A stretch of DNA of 64,000 nucleotides from Astragalus membranaceus (GCA_039519185.1 CM076854.1:149592997-149656996), one strand, 5' to 3'. Shown: positions 1 to 11,559, counted from the first letter of the stretch. Program-made: numbers and translations. The notes: generated by a model from the letters alone, not told the origin.

Positions 1-394
1 GTACTCAAATGATAGCACACTAACTGTCATTCATCATCGTGGCAAGATCACCAGAAGAGAAGATGGTGTCTTTTTCTCGTGTTCAGATCTTGTTTTATGC
101 AGACTCAAATCCGACATCACCTTCGTTTCTTTGAAGGATAAACTAGAGGGTAAAGTTCAAGTGTAGGGTGATGATCGAGAAGTTAGTAGTATCACTTTTC
201 GCAAACCAAGTGTTGGAGATGATGGCCATGTTTACTGGTCCTTCATGGATGTTAAGACCGCCGATGACGTGCAGGTCATGTTGAACATCCATGACAGGTT
301 TCAGACTCGTAGTCCTTTGGAACTGTACGTGGAAACCCAACGGAGTGTCAACGAGATTATACGCCATTGTTATGCAGTACAACCGTCACAGTAG
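1..394 (+). pseudogene. MULE N-terminal (PB1-like) domain pseudogene, 5' truncated by window
   Basis: Reading frame 2 gives a protein fragment that starts outside the window and ends at a TAG at 392-394. It has one internal stop near 164 (after KVQV). The fragment resembles the PB1-like domain at the N-terminus of plant MuDR-type transposases: a beta-rich start, then a segment like DVQVMLNIHDRF, then LELYVE. It matches in style the intact ORF at 30472-31164, and the 3' flanks of both (around 420-510 and 31170-31260) are also alike. It is therefore a decayed relative of that element. The stop means no full protein is made. Only the N-terminal domain is present; I see no DDE transposase core. 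Confidence 0.6.
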
Positions 395-529
395 AGAAAC
401 TTGTCGCTAGTGGATCGTCTTATAATAATATGTATTTGTTTCTGTTATGTTTTACTTTTTATGTTTGTTTGTGTTGCTGTTTCAATGTAATCTGCTTTTG
501 CATCAATCAAAATAAATGTTAGTTGTAAT

Positions 530-1018
530 GAGTATAATATCCGGAAAAAATAACGAGTACTAAATCTGAAAAATATAACGATAAAATGTCCACAAATATA
601 ACAAGTACAATATGGAACAATGACGCGTAACCTCCACACTGAGCAAAGTTTCGGATGGAACCATCCTTCAGCTGGTCGAACAAAAAGACCAAGGCAGCTG
701 GACCCCACGTCCACTGGCCACACTCCTCATAGCTCTGAAACAGCATCACTCATTGGACCGGTACATCTGTAGCACTCTTGTCTGCAAAGATGGTGTGGCC
801 AACAAAAGCAAGAGGTACGCTTGTGCAACAAAATCCATGTTACCCAAACCCAGGTGTCCTCTGTAGGCATCCTTTAAAAAAGTGAACCTGAAATATGGTC
901 CTCTATTTTGATTTGTATCAATCACACAATCTATGTGCGATAACCCCAACAAATCAATACCGGTTTGACTTGCCATCTCAGCAGTAAACGAATCTCCTAG
1001 GAGGGAGAACCGAATCAA
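530..1018 (-). pseudogene. Plant mobile domain (PMD) pseudogene fragment
   Basis: Two overlapping minus-strand frames join near 746-749 by a frameshift. The upstream frame holds LLGLSHIDCVI and FVAQAYLLLLL. The downstream frame holds WTWGPAALVFLFDQL and an NFAQCGGYASLFH-like end. This order (helical QAYLLLLL, then a WG-AALVFLF block, then a GG-type end) is what I recall of the plant mobile domain. That domain is found in MAIN-like proteins and is spread by MULEs and retrotransposons. The copy faces the MULE N-terminal pseudogene tail to tail, suggesting both were cargo of one element. The frameshift and missing C-terminus make it a pseudogene. Host MAIN-like origin cannot be excluded. Confidence 0.55.
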
Positions 1019-1660
1019 TTAATTTTTTCTCATGTGCGGAAATTTTCATTTTCCCACGATCCTGTATATATGTATAAAAATATATTAATAAAAAATATTA
1101 AACAACAATGCATAATCTTAACTTATTTATTAAAACTATTACCTGTCCTATACGAAGTTTTGATGTTACGTGAACATCACCTCGAGTCAACAAGGAGTAG
1201 TCCCTTGGACCCAAATCTAGCCCCTTTACATGATGCTCATGCTACTCAGCCTCCTTCTCCATAAACTGGTTAGGATCAGGAGCCTCGTGATACTCTCTCT
1301 GATCCTGATCCGCCTCCTGATCAATATGGCGACCGCCCTCTCGTCCCCTGGGCACGCCTATCCCGGTTAGAAGCGTGACCGACTATCCTCACTCTAGAAG
1401 GGTTTCAAATGAATTTTCCGGAAACACCTCAAAAGAGATAAATCCAGAATTATACAAAAAATGTCTTCTGGATTTATGTCTAGCAGATAAATTCGGAACA
1501 AATTCCAGAATTACCTTCTAGAGATAAATCCGGAAGGCATGTCTTTCCGAAACACAAAGTTGCTTCCGAATTTATCTATTCTGAGGTAATTCCGAAAACA
1601 ATGTGATGTTTACGCTACTGGTCAGGGGTAATATTGGAAGATTGGAAAATTTGGGGGGTA
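1019..1660. other. Remains of the PMD/MULE element with palindromic sub-terminal repeats
   Basis: 1160-1380 has residual coding character (Pro/Asp-rich, then WARLSRLEA in one frame), as in the low-complexity parts of PMD proteins, but is interrupted by stops. 1400-1610 carries inverted copies of a motif like ataaatccgga, resembling the sub-terminal palindromes of the foldback MULEs elsewhere in this window. No clean terminus or TSD was found. Confidence 0.35.
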
Positions 1661-2290
1661 AGTTGGCTAACGGGGATATAAAAATCAAAACCTAAAAACA
1701 TGTCCTTTGAGCCCAAGAAAGAAAAAATGAGATGCCACTCGTACGTTACATGTTACTGAACAATGCCGCATTTCAGAGAGGCGGTCAAGTTGATCTCCAA
1801 TCCTCCGAACTCAATGTAGATATAAATCAGAAATTTGTAATGACTAGAATCAAGGCAACTTTTTTCCGGTGAAAATCAAGGCAAACTCTGGAATTTGGAG
1901 TAGAAAGTGAAAGATGTCTTGGTAATTGTCATGAACGCTTTATGTGAAATAGAACTAGTGCGTGAATCTCGTGCAATACACAGGAGAAATTTAGAGATTA
2001 TCAAGTTCCCAATAATAGCAAAAAAAAGTTTACAAAGTTAATTTTTTTACTATTTAGATATTCTAAGTGACCCCCAACCTAACTGAAATTTGGTGGAACA
2101 AGTGAATTAAACGGGTTAAAGGAGCCACTAACAAGTTTAGTATGGGTGTATAAATCACATGGGGATGTGGATGCAAAAGACTATGCGTCTCCGGTTAATA
2201 ACACACTAGCCCTAATACCCGGTGAAAACCATTGCTGAATACTCATAGAGTGTCACAACGCTTTTAATTACAGACTAATATCTAATCGTG
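1661..2290. other. Intergenic, no feature recognised
   Basis: AT-rich sequence without a sustained reading frame or a repeat that I recognise. Confidence 0.4.
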
Positions 2291-2317
2291 TTTAAGAGCA
2301 AATTTCTAACTGGCCAA

Positions 2318-2425
2318 CACCGAGTTTGTCCACTACGGGAATCGAACCCGATAGCACCAGGTCGACCGCCGGGTCCCAAGGTAGCTTATGCAGCTGGACC
2401 AGCGGTGTTGGTTTGTAAAATATAT
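2318..2425 (-). repeat. tRNA-derived SINE copy, family 1
   Basis: On the minus strand there is a pol III B box (gggttcgattcccg, plus-strand 2336-2349), preceded by a tRNA-like 5' half containing gtccagctgcataagc. A second copy in the opposite orientation lies at 12859-12975. Both share the outer motif made of gtttgtaaaatatat and its complement. The sequence does not fold as an intact tRNA, so it is a SINE and not a tRNA gene. Confidence 0.5.
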
Positions 2426-4280
2426 TGTCTGATAACTGTGAATAAAAATTAAATTATAACTATAAATTAAATTAGATTAAAAAATTAAAACGAAACATTT
2501 ACAGAGACATTGAAATTGAACATCCATAAATAATAATAAGAAACAGTCTAAAGAATTTTAATAACATAATCTCCATTCATCAAATATAAATATAAAAATT
2601 TAACCCATAATTAGACTGAAAAGAAGACAACACAATTAGAAAGTGAAACACGTGGGTATCATGCTGGGTTGGATGAAAACTCACAATAAAATAGGAACAA
2701 CTATACAAGGTTGAAAGAACATGATGGGGGTTCTATCGTATATGTGGCTGAATTTTCTGCGAGAGTCAATGCTGCAACGCGATACTTGAATATAAAATAA
2801 AGATAAAAATATAATACCAATTTAAGTATATTTCTAATACTTGTTGGTGCGAAATGACCAAAATAAAGAAGATAACACAAATTGAAAGTGAGTCTCATGG
2901 GTATCGTGCAGTGTTGGATGAAAACCACCAATAAAATAGAAGCACCAATAAAAAGTTGAAAGAATATGATGAGAGGGGGTCTACTGGAAATGTGGCTGAA
3001 TTTCCCGCGAATAAAAATTAAATTATAACTTCAAATTAAATAAGAAGATATAAATCTAAGATAGAACATTAACAAAGACATTAAAATTGAACATCCATAG
3101 ATAATAAGAAGAAAATGTGTCAAGAATCTTAAAAACATAATCTATATTCAATAAATGTAAATATAAAAACTTAACCCCTAATTAGAAAGAAAAAAACAAC
3201 ACAAATAGAAAGTGAAACACGTGTGTATCATGCAGGGTTGGATGAAAACCAACAAATAAAATAGAAGCAGCTATACAAAGTTAAAGAAGATGATGGGGTT
3301 CCACTGTAAATATGGCTGAAGTTTTCGCAGATTGACCCATAATTAGAATGAAAAGAAGACAAAAAAGTTAGAAAGTGAAACACATGAGTATCATACATGA
3401 TTGGATGAAAACCACCAATAAAATAGACGCAACTATACAAAGTTGAAAGAAGAGGATGGGGGTTCTATTGTAAATGTGGCTGGATTTCCCGCAAGAGTAA
3501 ATGTTGTAACGTCGTTTTCGAATAGAAAAGAAAGATAAAAATATAAACTCCAATTTAAATATGCTTCGAATACTTGTTGGTGCAAACTGACCAAAATTTA
3601 AAAAAAAAAAGACTACGCAAATAGAAAGTGAAACACGTGGATATCATGTAGGGTTTGATGAAAACCAACAATAAAGTAGAAGCATCTATACAAAGTTAAA
3701 AGAATATGATTAGGGTTCTATTGTAAACGCGGCTGAAGTTCCCGTGAATAAAAGAGAAATTATAACTATAAATTAAATATGAAGATTATAAAAATAAAAA
3801 CCAACATGGTATAGCACAAGTGGTAGATACTTGGGCTCCTTAACCATTTGGTCATGGGTTCGATCCCTGGCCGATGCGTATGGAAAAATACCTGGTGGGA
3901 GAGGTCAACCCATTAAATGGATCTCAGTACCTCAGGGAATTAGTCTTTGCAGTTGTGCGCGCAGATGATACATTGGTTTACCCAAAAAAAATGAACATTA
4001 ACAAAGACATTAAAACTGAACATCCATAGATATTAAGAAGAAAAAGTCTAAAGAAATTTTATAACATAATCTATATTCATTAAATATAAATATAAATATA
4101 AAAAAATTAACCTATAATCAGAAAGTGAACACAATTAAAAAGTGAAACATGTAGGTATGATGCAGAGTTAGATGGAAACCACTAATAAAATAGGAGTACT
4201 TATACAAAGTTGAAAGAATGCAATGGGGGTTCTATCGTAAATGTGGTTGAAGTTTCTGCGGTAGTAAATGTTAATGGCAT
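2425..4280 (-). repeat. Degenerate tandem array A (about 6 copies of a roughly 125-bp core)
   Basis: A core starting with aaagtgaaacacgtg and running through ggttggatgaaaacc, ataaaatagaagc, gttgaaagaa and gtaaatgtggctgaa recurs at about 2640, 2880, 3208, 3371, 3625 and 4138. Spacers of 40-390 bp are AT-rich and partly shared. The same core is found inverted in the array at 11825-12840. Short reading frames here shift between copies and have no coding signature. A SINE interrupts the array at about 3808-3990. Confidence 0.7.
3808..3990 (+). repeat. tRNA-derived SINE, family 2, inserted in tandem array A
   Basis: It begins with an A-box-like stretch (tagcacaagtggtaga), has a perfect B box (gggttcgatccc, 3856-3867), a tRNA-unrelated body, and ends in gtttaccc plus an A run (to 3990). 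Array sequence resumes on both sides, so the SINE post-dates the array. Confidence 0.7.
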
Positions 4281-4404
4281 ATTATATATTGCAAGACAAA
4301 GAAGTAACTCTCGGTAAAGATTGATGCAACCAAACACGAAGAGGGAAGTTATTCCTAAAAACCGTAAATTCTATAAAAAATAAAAAATATATATGTGATT
4401 TGAT
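4281..4404. other. Short intergenic spacer
   Basis: AT-rich, nothing recognised. Confidence 0.3.
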
Positions 4405-4495
4405 AGTTTTTTGGTTACCGTGTTTTTGGTGCGCATTTTTCACCGGCTTTACCGGTGACTAATCTACGTCGGGGAACCTGGTTGGCCACGTGTAA
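4405..4495 (-). repeat. 3' fragment of SINE family 3
   Basis: The segment is the inverse complement of the 3' part of the complete SINE at 32930-33140. Shared features are a tail complementary to ttttttggtta, ggtgcgcatttt, and the block around gactaatctacgtcg. It is 5' truncated and carries no B box. Confidence 0.6.
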
Positions 4496-4589
4496 ACCCA
4501 ATTTTGCTGATTCGTGATTTGATAGTGACCGAACTAAATGAGTTAATGTCACAAAATTATTATTTCTCTTTCATCAAACTGGTTATTTA

Positions 4590-5505
4590 GTAATGTAACT
4601 TTGAGTTATTGAACAATTTAATTGTTTTTAGAACGCTAAAGTTCCCCAAAATACATTGTCTAGCATCGCACTTTCCGTATTTTGTCACAATACTATTAAC
4701 TTTTTTCACCAAACCGGCTAGTAAGGAACAAACTTTGCATATTTGAAGAGTTTAAATTATCTTAATGCTAAAGTACCCCAAAACACGCTGCTTATTGATG
4801 AATAAACTTTGGATATTTGAATAGTTTAATTTTTTTCTGAACCATAAAGTATATCAAAACACACTTCTTATGATTTCACTATACGTATTTTGTAATGAAA
4901 TTAATTTTTTTTCACCTAATCGGTCATTTAGGAATAAACTTTGCATATTCGAAGAGCTTAAATTTTTGTTGAATGCTAAAGTACCCCAAAACACACTGCT
5001 TAGCATCGCACTTTATGTATTTTGTCACGAAACTTTTCATCAAACCGGTTATTGAGAAACAAACTTTACGTATTTGAACAATTTAATTTTTTTCTGAACC
5101 ATAAAGTACATCAAAATATTCTACTTAGCATCTCACTTTACCTATTTTGTTACGAAGTTAAATCTTTTTTTTACCTAACCGGTTATTGAGGAATAAACTT
5201 TGTAAATCTTTTCTGGACGCTAAAGTATCCCAAAACACACTGCTTAGCAACCCACTTTACGTATTTTTCACGAAGTTAATTTTTTTTCACCTAACCGGTT
5301 TTTTAGTAACAGACTTCTCATATTTGAAAATCTAAATTTTTTTCTAGACTTTGAAGTACCCCAACACACACTACTTAGCATTGCACTTTACGTATTTTAT
5401 CATGAAATTATTTTTTTCACCAAAACTGTTATTGTGTATTGAACTATGCGTATTTGAATAGTTAAAAATTTTTCTAAACCCTAAAATACCTCAAAACACA
5501 CCGTT
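4590..5505 (+). repeat. Tandem array B, about 7 units of 115-125 bp
   Basis: Each unit contains the order cactttacgtattttgtcacgaa, then an AT-rich link with caccaaaccggttatt, then gaacaaactttgcatatttg, then gctaaagtaccccaaaacaca. Recognisable copies of the first block lie near 4670, 4873, 5010, 5140, 5255 and 5385. About two inverted units of the same repeat are found at 11560-11815. No coding potential. Confidence 0.75.
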
Positions 5506-5665
5506 TTTTTTGTTCAATGGTCTTTGAACCCGCTCCGGTGTCTATGGGAAAGTGGCCCTAAATAATGTGGAGTTTGATCGGGAGGTAAGTAAAACCAGAC
5601 TCCAATTTATTCCATCACCGGAGATTGAACCCGCGTATTAGCTGAATCTGCCCCTTTTAGATGAA
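5500..5665 (-). repeat. SINE-like fragment
   Basis: The minus strand reads gcgggttcaatctccg (a B-box-like motif), a body of about 110 bp, then a second gcgggttcaaag and an A-rich 3' tail complementary to the T run at 5506-5513. No clear A box was found, so it may be 5' truncated. Confidence 0.4.
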
Positions 5666-7080
5666 GCGCATTTTAAAACACACAATTTAAAATATAACAA
5701 AGAAAAAGACAAAAAAAAGAAGTAGGAAAAGTTTGAAAAAAAAACTTGATGATTTTGGCGGGAGGCTTGACAAGCCGCTTATAAATGTTTAGATGCAGTG
5801 CGGGTCTTGATCGATAAATCATCTCTCGATAAAAAACTTGAAGCCGTGCCACCCTGAAAAGCACACAATACTGGGGGCATGTTGGAACACAGTATTACTT
5901 AAGTGGCAATGGCTTCCGATATTAAGGAATTTCCTTAGTAACAATTACTTAACCAATCTTGGCCATTATTATACAACAATCCAATGGTTAGTACATACTA
6001 GCCACAATTTAGTTTTTATGTGGTGAGTGGGCGGGTAAATGAAAACACTGGATAGTACATGTTTGCCATAATATAACTTTGGTGTGGTGAGTAAGTTGCC
6101 GTCGTTTCTATTATGTCCATTTAGTAACAACTACTAAACTACCAGAAATCAGACTCTCCTTAAAGTATGTACATGACATGTGTCATCCAAAAGTATCTTT
6201 TAAATAAAATAGAGTAGAAACATATTAGTCCTTTTTGACTCAAAATATTTTGGTCCCAAGATACATTTATTATTACTTTGTTTTCTTAAAAAATAATTTT
6301 GTTAATTTAATTCTACGAAATTTAAAAATAACGAAAACTTCGACTATGCAAGCAAAGCGAGTAAGCGACTTTATATTCATTATGTGTTATCACCAAAGGG
6401 CGAACAAAAATCACATTCCTCTGACGAACCGAAATCTATCTACATTTTTTTTAGTCTACAGACAAACTAACCGGCGTTGCCCATAAACTTATACACTCAA
6501 AGTGAAAATTCCAAATTCAAATCCAAATAGCCACATAACAATGTCGGCTTTTGACAATTGTGCTAGCCTTTACCCTCAAAATATCTCCATTAAAAAGATG
6601 AAACTATTTTGAATAGATTGATAATTTGATAGGTATTTATTGAGACAGGTTTCTCTCCTGTCATTTTTTTCCTCCATTCATCCTGTCACTCTAATTAAGG
6701 GTGAAGATTTGATGAAGTTACGTTTTTTTTATGACTACAAACAATTCATGGCCAAGATCTCATCCAGTCATAATTTTGACCTGAGAGAATCCATATCCGT
6801 ATTTATTAGTGATCATTGTTAGGTAATGATACCATTAGACCACTTTGTGAATGTCCCATCTCCAATGTAAATGCATATCAAAATCATAATACCAAAAAAA
6901 TCAAAAAATAACTACAGAAGCATTGAAATAAAAAATACACAAAATCAAACCACAAGATTGAAAAGAGAAGGAAGGGGAAAAAAGAAATGTACATGTAAAA
7001 AGGCAGTCCTATGAAGAATTCATGAACAGTTCCATTTCTTTATAACTAAAAAACCAACACATATTTCCACAAAAATAAAG
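5666..7080. other. Intergenic region downstream of PRA1; possible decayed MITE at about 5880-6130
   Basis: 5880-6130 contains ttagtaacaattact-like motifs and the complement type, resembling the ends of the foldback element at 42836-44853, but no TSD could be fixed. The rest is AT-rich. 6840-7085 is probably the 3' flank (terminator side) of the minus-strand PRA1 gene. Confidence 0.35.
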
Positions 7081-7089
7081 AAACTATAT

Positions 7090-7710
7090 TTATAGTGAGG
7101 TATACCCTGTCCCTGAACGCTTAGTTGGAGTACCCCCAACCACCGAAATCAACCCTCCATCATAACCCTCATGTTCATCAACATACAAATCTTCACCACT
7201 CCTAAACGCAGCGTGCAACACAACAAGCGCAACTCCAACAACCACCGAACCCAAAACATTAACCCACACACCAGTAAACACCAATCCCACGACGGTCACC
7301 ACCGCAAGAACCGCCGCCACCGTTCTATCATGAAAAGCACCACCAAACAGAACCACCGGTTCATCTCTAAAGAAGTAGAAAAATAACCAAGCGACGAACG
7401 CGATCAAGAAGACGATGATTGAGAAAGGATGCCATAGAAGACTGAGAAACAGAACGAAGAGGATTATCATTGTGTAGTTTACGCGGAAGTGATTGAGGTT
7501 GCGCTTCACGCGGATTGTGGCTTCGTTTAGAGAGTATGGGCGCGTGAATGAGTAGAGTGCGAAAACTTCTTCCCATGGACGGCGCGTGATGAAGACGGAG
7601 TTTGTGTTTGTTGTGTTGGCGCGTGTGACGAAGTATGGGGATGCGGAGTTTGTTGATGAAGGTGAGGGGAGTGAACTGTAATGAGGTGCTGATGATAATG
7701 AAGAAGACAT
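7090..7710 (-). CDS. PRA1 family protein (prenylated Rab acceptor), intronless
   Basis: An uninterrupted 206-codon frame; the ATG at 7710 is the first in frame. Residues 1-40 are Ser/Thr/Pro-rich. Near residue 45 is RRPWEEVF, a motif typical of plant PRA1 proteins, followed by RPYSLNEATIRVKRNLNHFRVNY. Two hydrophobic blocks follow, each long enough for two closely spaced membrane segments: about 80-113 (MIILFVLFLSLLWHPFS...) and about 130-170 (TVAAVLAVVTVVGLVFTGVW...). A charged, acidic C-tail ends in SL. PRA1 proteins are small membrane proteins of the ER/Golgi/endosomes that bind prenylated Rab GTPases in vesicle traffic. Length and lack of introns match plant family members (about 180-240 residues). 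The gene sits between inverted repeat arrays. The PRA1 subgroup cannot be assigned safely. Confidence 0.92.
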   Translation of the reverse strand: MSSSLSSAPHYSSLPSPSSTNSASPYFVTRANTTNTNSVFITRRPWEEVFALYSFTRPYSLNEATIRVKRNLNHFRVNYTMIILFVLFLSLLWHPFSIIVFLIAFVAWLFFYFFRDEPVVLFGGAFHDRTVAAVLAVVTVVGLVFTGVWVNVLGSVVVGVALVVLHAAFRSGEDLYVDEHEGYDGGLISVVGGTPTKRSGTGYTSL

Positions 7711-8045
7711 GACATCGGTGATTGATGATTTCGATTATCTAATTTGATGTGATTTTGGGGAAGAGGAAGTTTGAGAATGAGAAAGGGAAAGGTGCGTTTG
7801 GGATCGACGATGTCGTTTAGATGGTGTGTAGTAATAAAAGAAGGGATGAGTGATGAGTTGTAATGTGTCTGTCGTTTACTTCATTATAATCAGCAATGCC
7901 AGCGAATTCATGAAATCCCGCACTGAAGTGTTGCGTTGCGGGGTCCAACTAACTCTGCAGCTACACGACAACAAGTTGACAACTAACCAGCGGGTCTATA
8001 CACGACGTGATAATTCCACGTATTATATTACTCGCTCTCTCGTCT

Positions 8046-8054
8046 TATTTATAG
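8046..8054 (-). promoter_or_regulatory. Probable TATA box of the PRA1 gene
   Basis: The minus strand reads ctataaata inside tctataaataagac. It lies about 340 bp upstream of the PRA1 ATG, which would give a 5' leader of roughly 300 nt. The leader is pyrimidine/purine mixed without upstream introns that I can see. Confidence 0.5.
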
Positions 8055-8089
8055 AGCAGAAATGTACCCTTTGTTTGGACGAGGAGTGA

Positions 8090-8501
8090 AAGTGAAGGAA
8101 AGTGAGGGGAAAGAAAGATATAGATATAGTAAATGACAAAAATATCCTTCTACAGTGTTTATATATATATATATATATAATTTAAAGTTATATATATAAA
8201 CATAAATATATTAATGAATATTTAAATATATAAATAAGTATTGTAGAATAATTCGTTACAATATAGTAGTATAAAATGAACAATGATCAAAAAGTAGTAT
8301 AAAATGAATATTACAATTCTTTGAACTTATGTCCAACTATATTAATATAAATCTAAAGTGATGAAATATGTCGAACAATATTAATATAAAACGAAACTAT
8401 TATTACTAACTACAATTTGTTGTTGAATATCATATTTTTGGTTCAACAAAAAAAACTATAATTTGTTGAAATCACCAAAAAAAAACTATTATATCCAGCA
8501 G
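8090..8501. other. AT-rich PRA1 upstream region with short TA microsatellite
   Basis: A TA repeat lies at about 8160-8180. A short duplicated phrase (tagtataaaatgaa) occurs at about 8265 and 8292. No gene seen. Confidence 0.4.
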
Positions 8502-9904
8502 AATCAAAATGGTTTTTTTTTTTGTGCCCGCAACCTTTCAAGTTATACCCCCACCAAAAATTTTAATCTGAAAATACCCTTGGTAAATTTTTACTAAAAC
8601 AGATCAACGTAACTGGTAGGTAAATTCGCTTCCTAAAAAAACCAAACAGATCTAGGTAGATCCGTGTATCTTCAAAATTGATCAACGGATGTAGGTAGAA
8701 TTAGGTACATCCGTTTCCTAAAATATCAAAGACGGGTGTATCTATCTGCTAGATACATCCGTTTCGAGAAAATGTGCAAGCAGATTTACCTATCAGGTAG
8801 GTAAATCCGCTTTGTTAAATACCAAAGCGGATTTACATACCTATTAGGTAAATCCGTTTTGGCCTAAATTCAACGGGCATGATTCCACTGCCAATGTTGA
8901 TCAACGGTCAGATTTAGTTCGCCTTGATAACAAAGGGTGCACCCAAGAAAAAGAAGCAAAAATTCTATGATGTGAAGCGCGATCCTTTTGGTTGGGAACA
9001 TGTGGATGAGAAGATGGAAAATACTCAAGACTTTTAATAAATTAACATAGTAGGGGACTTCTAAATTGCTATTAGGAAAATCTGTTTTGTATCATAATTA
9101 ATAAATAAAAGTGACGATGTTCGTTAACACGTGACGATATCGGTTGTCTTTTTGTTCCGTTTAGTGTGTAGATATTCGTTAACACGTGACGATGTTGTAC
9201 ATCGTGTGAATAATTTAGGTTAAAAAATCGGTTTTCGGGCAACCTACTCCGATTGTAATGAAACCACAACCAGTAAATCCGAAAAAAATCAGGCATCAAG
9301 ACTCCCCAAGAAGAAATTTCTTTTAGGAATATGGGGCTCAAAATCCCAAATTCCATAGTTTACTATTTTTTATTAATTTTTTGATTTTTTCATAAATTAC
9401 GTAAAATCTAAAAAAATTTGCATAACCTTATTTTGGTTTTACTAGATTTTTAGTGGTGTTTTTATAATTTTTAAATTAGTTTTGACTCATTAACGGATTT
9501 TTAATAGTGTTTTTATAACCATTTTAAAAAAAGTACTTTTAAATACACAACGGATTTACCTATTTATTAGATAAATCCGTTTTGAATATTTCCAAAACGG
9601 ATTTATCTAATAATAGATAAATCCGTTATTAGAATATTTCCAAAACGGATGTATCTAGCAGATAGATACATCGTCTTTGATATTTTAGGAAATTGATGTA
9701 CCTAATTCTACCTACATCCGTTGATCAATTTTGAAGATAAACTGATCTACCTAGATCCGTTTGGTTTTTTTTAGGAAGCGAATTTACCTATCAGTTACAT
9801 AGATCCGTTTTAGTCAAAATTTACCAGGGGTATTTTCAGGATTAAAGTTTTTGGTGGGGGTATAACTTGAAAGGGTGGGGGTACAAAAAAAAACCAATCA
9901 AAAT
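8502..9904. mobile_element. Foldback MULE-type MITE, family M1, copy 1 (8511-9895) with 9-bp TSD
   Basis: The element runs from 8511 (ggttttttt...) to 9895 (...aaaaacc) and is flanked by aatcaaaat at 8502-8510 and again at 9896-9904. A 9-bp TSD is the Mutator superfamily signature. The two arms are long imperfect inverted repeats full of short palindromes built on aaacggatttacctan and its complement. The centre (about 9070-9360) contains a shared non-repetitive core, readable on the minus strand as an open stretch of 94 codons that resembles no protein I know. A second copy in opposite orientation lies at 45030-46520. No transposase is encoded. Confidence 0.85.
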
Positions 9905-9944
9905 TGGACATGAGGCCCACCAAAAGTGTTATTTCCTTCCTCCA

Positions 9945-10335
9945 TTAAAAAATGGCTCATGCTTATCTCACTCCCCCTTCTACTCACCATAAGTCCCCTC
10001 AAACCCTGCGAAATATCTAAAATATCATTAATAAATAAAAACCTTCCAAACACGCCCTTTTTTCTGGGATTTCACGAGTTCGGCAACATGGTACCGAACC
10101 TGGTAGGGTTGCTTGGTACCAGGCCTTGTGACACACCCCCAACTGTATAAAATTTTTGCAGGTCCGACAGTATGTCACCGAACCGGTACGGTTCCTATTG
10201 TCGTACCGATCTAAAAATGCAACCTGGGGGGGTTTGGGAGCGTCTTCCACGTGAGGGTATTTTGGGGATTTTTAGGAGTTGGGGGTATATGGTGAGTATG
10301 AGGGGAGAGTGGGATAAGCATGAGCCTTAAAAAAT
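9945..10335. mobile_element. MULE-type MITE, family M2, copy 1 (9954-10326) with 9-bp TSD
   Basis: Inverted termini: ggctcatgcttatctcac at the left and the complement of ggctcatgcttatcccac at the right. TSD ttaaaaaat at 9945-9953 and 10327-10335. The element is 373 bp and non-coding. Related to the element at 31964-32356. Confidence 0.85.
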
Positions 10336-10429
10336 AACCAAATAGGGGAAATTTCAAGAAACTTTCAATCCTTTCGGCTTTCTTTCCCTCTACTTTCATG
10401 GGTACCAAACATACTCGTAGTGTTAGCTT

Positions 10430-10650
10430 TATTAAATAAAGGCTAAATTACATTTTTGGTCTTTTATCTTTGACTTAAGTTTCATTTTGGTCCTTTATCT
10501 TTTTTTTTCTCGTTTTTGTCATTTATCTTTCATTTCTGTGTCAGTTTGGTCCTTTATCTATTTTTTCCTCACTTTGGCCCTTTATCTTTCATTTTTGTTT
10601 TGGTTTTGTCCTTTTAAAAAAAATACAGAAAAAATGAAGAACACTTTGAA
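10430..10650. repeat. Degenerate tandem motif ggtcctttatctt
   Basis: About five variants of tttggtcctttatcttt occur between 10455 and 10615, spaced about 40-45 bp. The same phrase is found in the termini of the foldback element at 37392-38533, so this may be a detached end of that family. Confidence 0.5.
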
Positions 10651-10866
10651 TGTGCTCAAGAACACCAAAAACACTTTGATTTCTTTTTTCTTGAATAACT
10701 CATGCAATACGCGACCAAATTGAATGAAACTCGACTCTAACTTGAAAAAAAAATTGCAAGGAACTCAATGGAACCAAAATTAAGCTCAGAAAAGTGCTTA
10801 TGCTGAAAATCATTTCTGGAACAGAAATCTTGAATTTGAAGTTCAACAAGGGTACAATGTACTTGA

Positions 10867-11232
10867 GCCCCAGCTGGCAGTGACGGATCCAGAAATTTTC
10901 ACTAGTGGGGGCAAAAAAAATAGCCTATAAAATTTTCTTAAAAATATTATTATAAACTTTCCAAAAAACATAATTTCATTACAAAGAAACCTTAAAATAC
11001 CAAAATTTCTATAAATACATAGCTAAAAAGATAAAATTAGTACCAATTTACGTTTCTTTTTATTTATGTATTGTGAATTTCTACATTTAATTTATCTTAT
11101 GGGGGCAACCTTTATTTTTTTATGGGAGCAAAATAAATTTGTTATATATATTCACAACCAAAATAATTTTTCAAGTGGGGGCAAATGCCCCCAATTACTA
11201 ACAAGTAGATCTGTGCCTGTGCCTGGCCCCAG
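10867..11232. mobile_element. Non-autonomous hAT-like element (10874-11225)
   Basis: Near the left end is cagtgacggatccag and near the right end agatctgtgcctg, an imperfect inverted pair of the CAGTGGCGGATCC type seen in plant hAT elements. The phrase gtgggggcaaa occurs inside both ends, as direct copies. A short flank gccccag is duplicated at 10867-10873 and 11226-11232 (7 bp seen; hAT duplications are normally 8). Non-coding, 352 bp, AT-rich. Confidence 0.55.
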
Positions 11233-11559
11233 GGTACAATGTTCGATTCTCACGGAAGACAAAAACTCTACAGGGGTAAAAGTAAGCTTCGTTAGTTGTC
11301 AAAAAGAGAGTTTCGTTAAAACATTCTAATGAAAAAAGAACAAGAAGGAAAGAAGTATTTTCCCTTAATTAAAAGACAATTAAAGAGGAGAACGTAAAAA
11401 ATGAATGGAATTTAGCGTTTTCATCTCTATAATATATGCGGCTTGGCATTGCCACTACAAATTGGCGCCAACTTTTTAAGTTTTTTTTTGTTTCTTTCCT
11501 TTTTTCAGTTTCTTTTTTCTTTTTTCCTTTTTTTCTTTTTTTTTCTTTTTTATATTTTA
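11233..11559. other. Intergenic spacer with pyrimidine-rich tract
   Basis: A long T/C-rich run lies at 11478-11556. Nothing else recognised; a reading frame on the minus strand here is only the Lys-rich product of that tract. Confidence 0.4.

Noticed and set aside
9072..9356. 94-codon frame inside foldback element M1
   Set aside because: The copy at 45589-45880 has interruptions in the same frame, and there is no protein similarity; it is probably a non-coding core.
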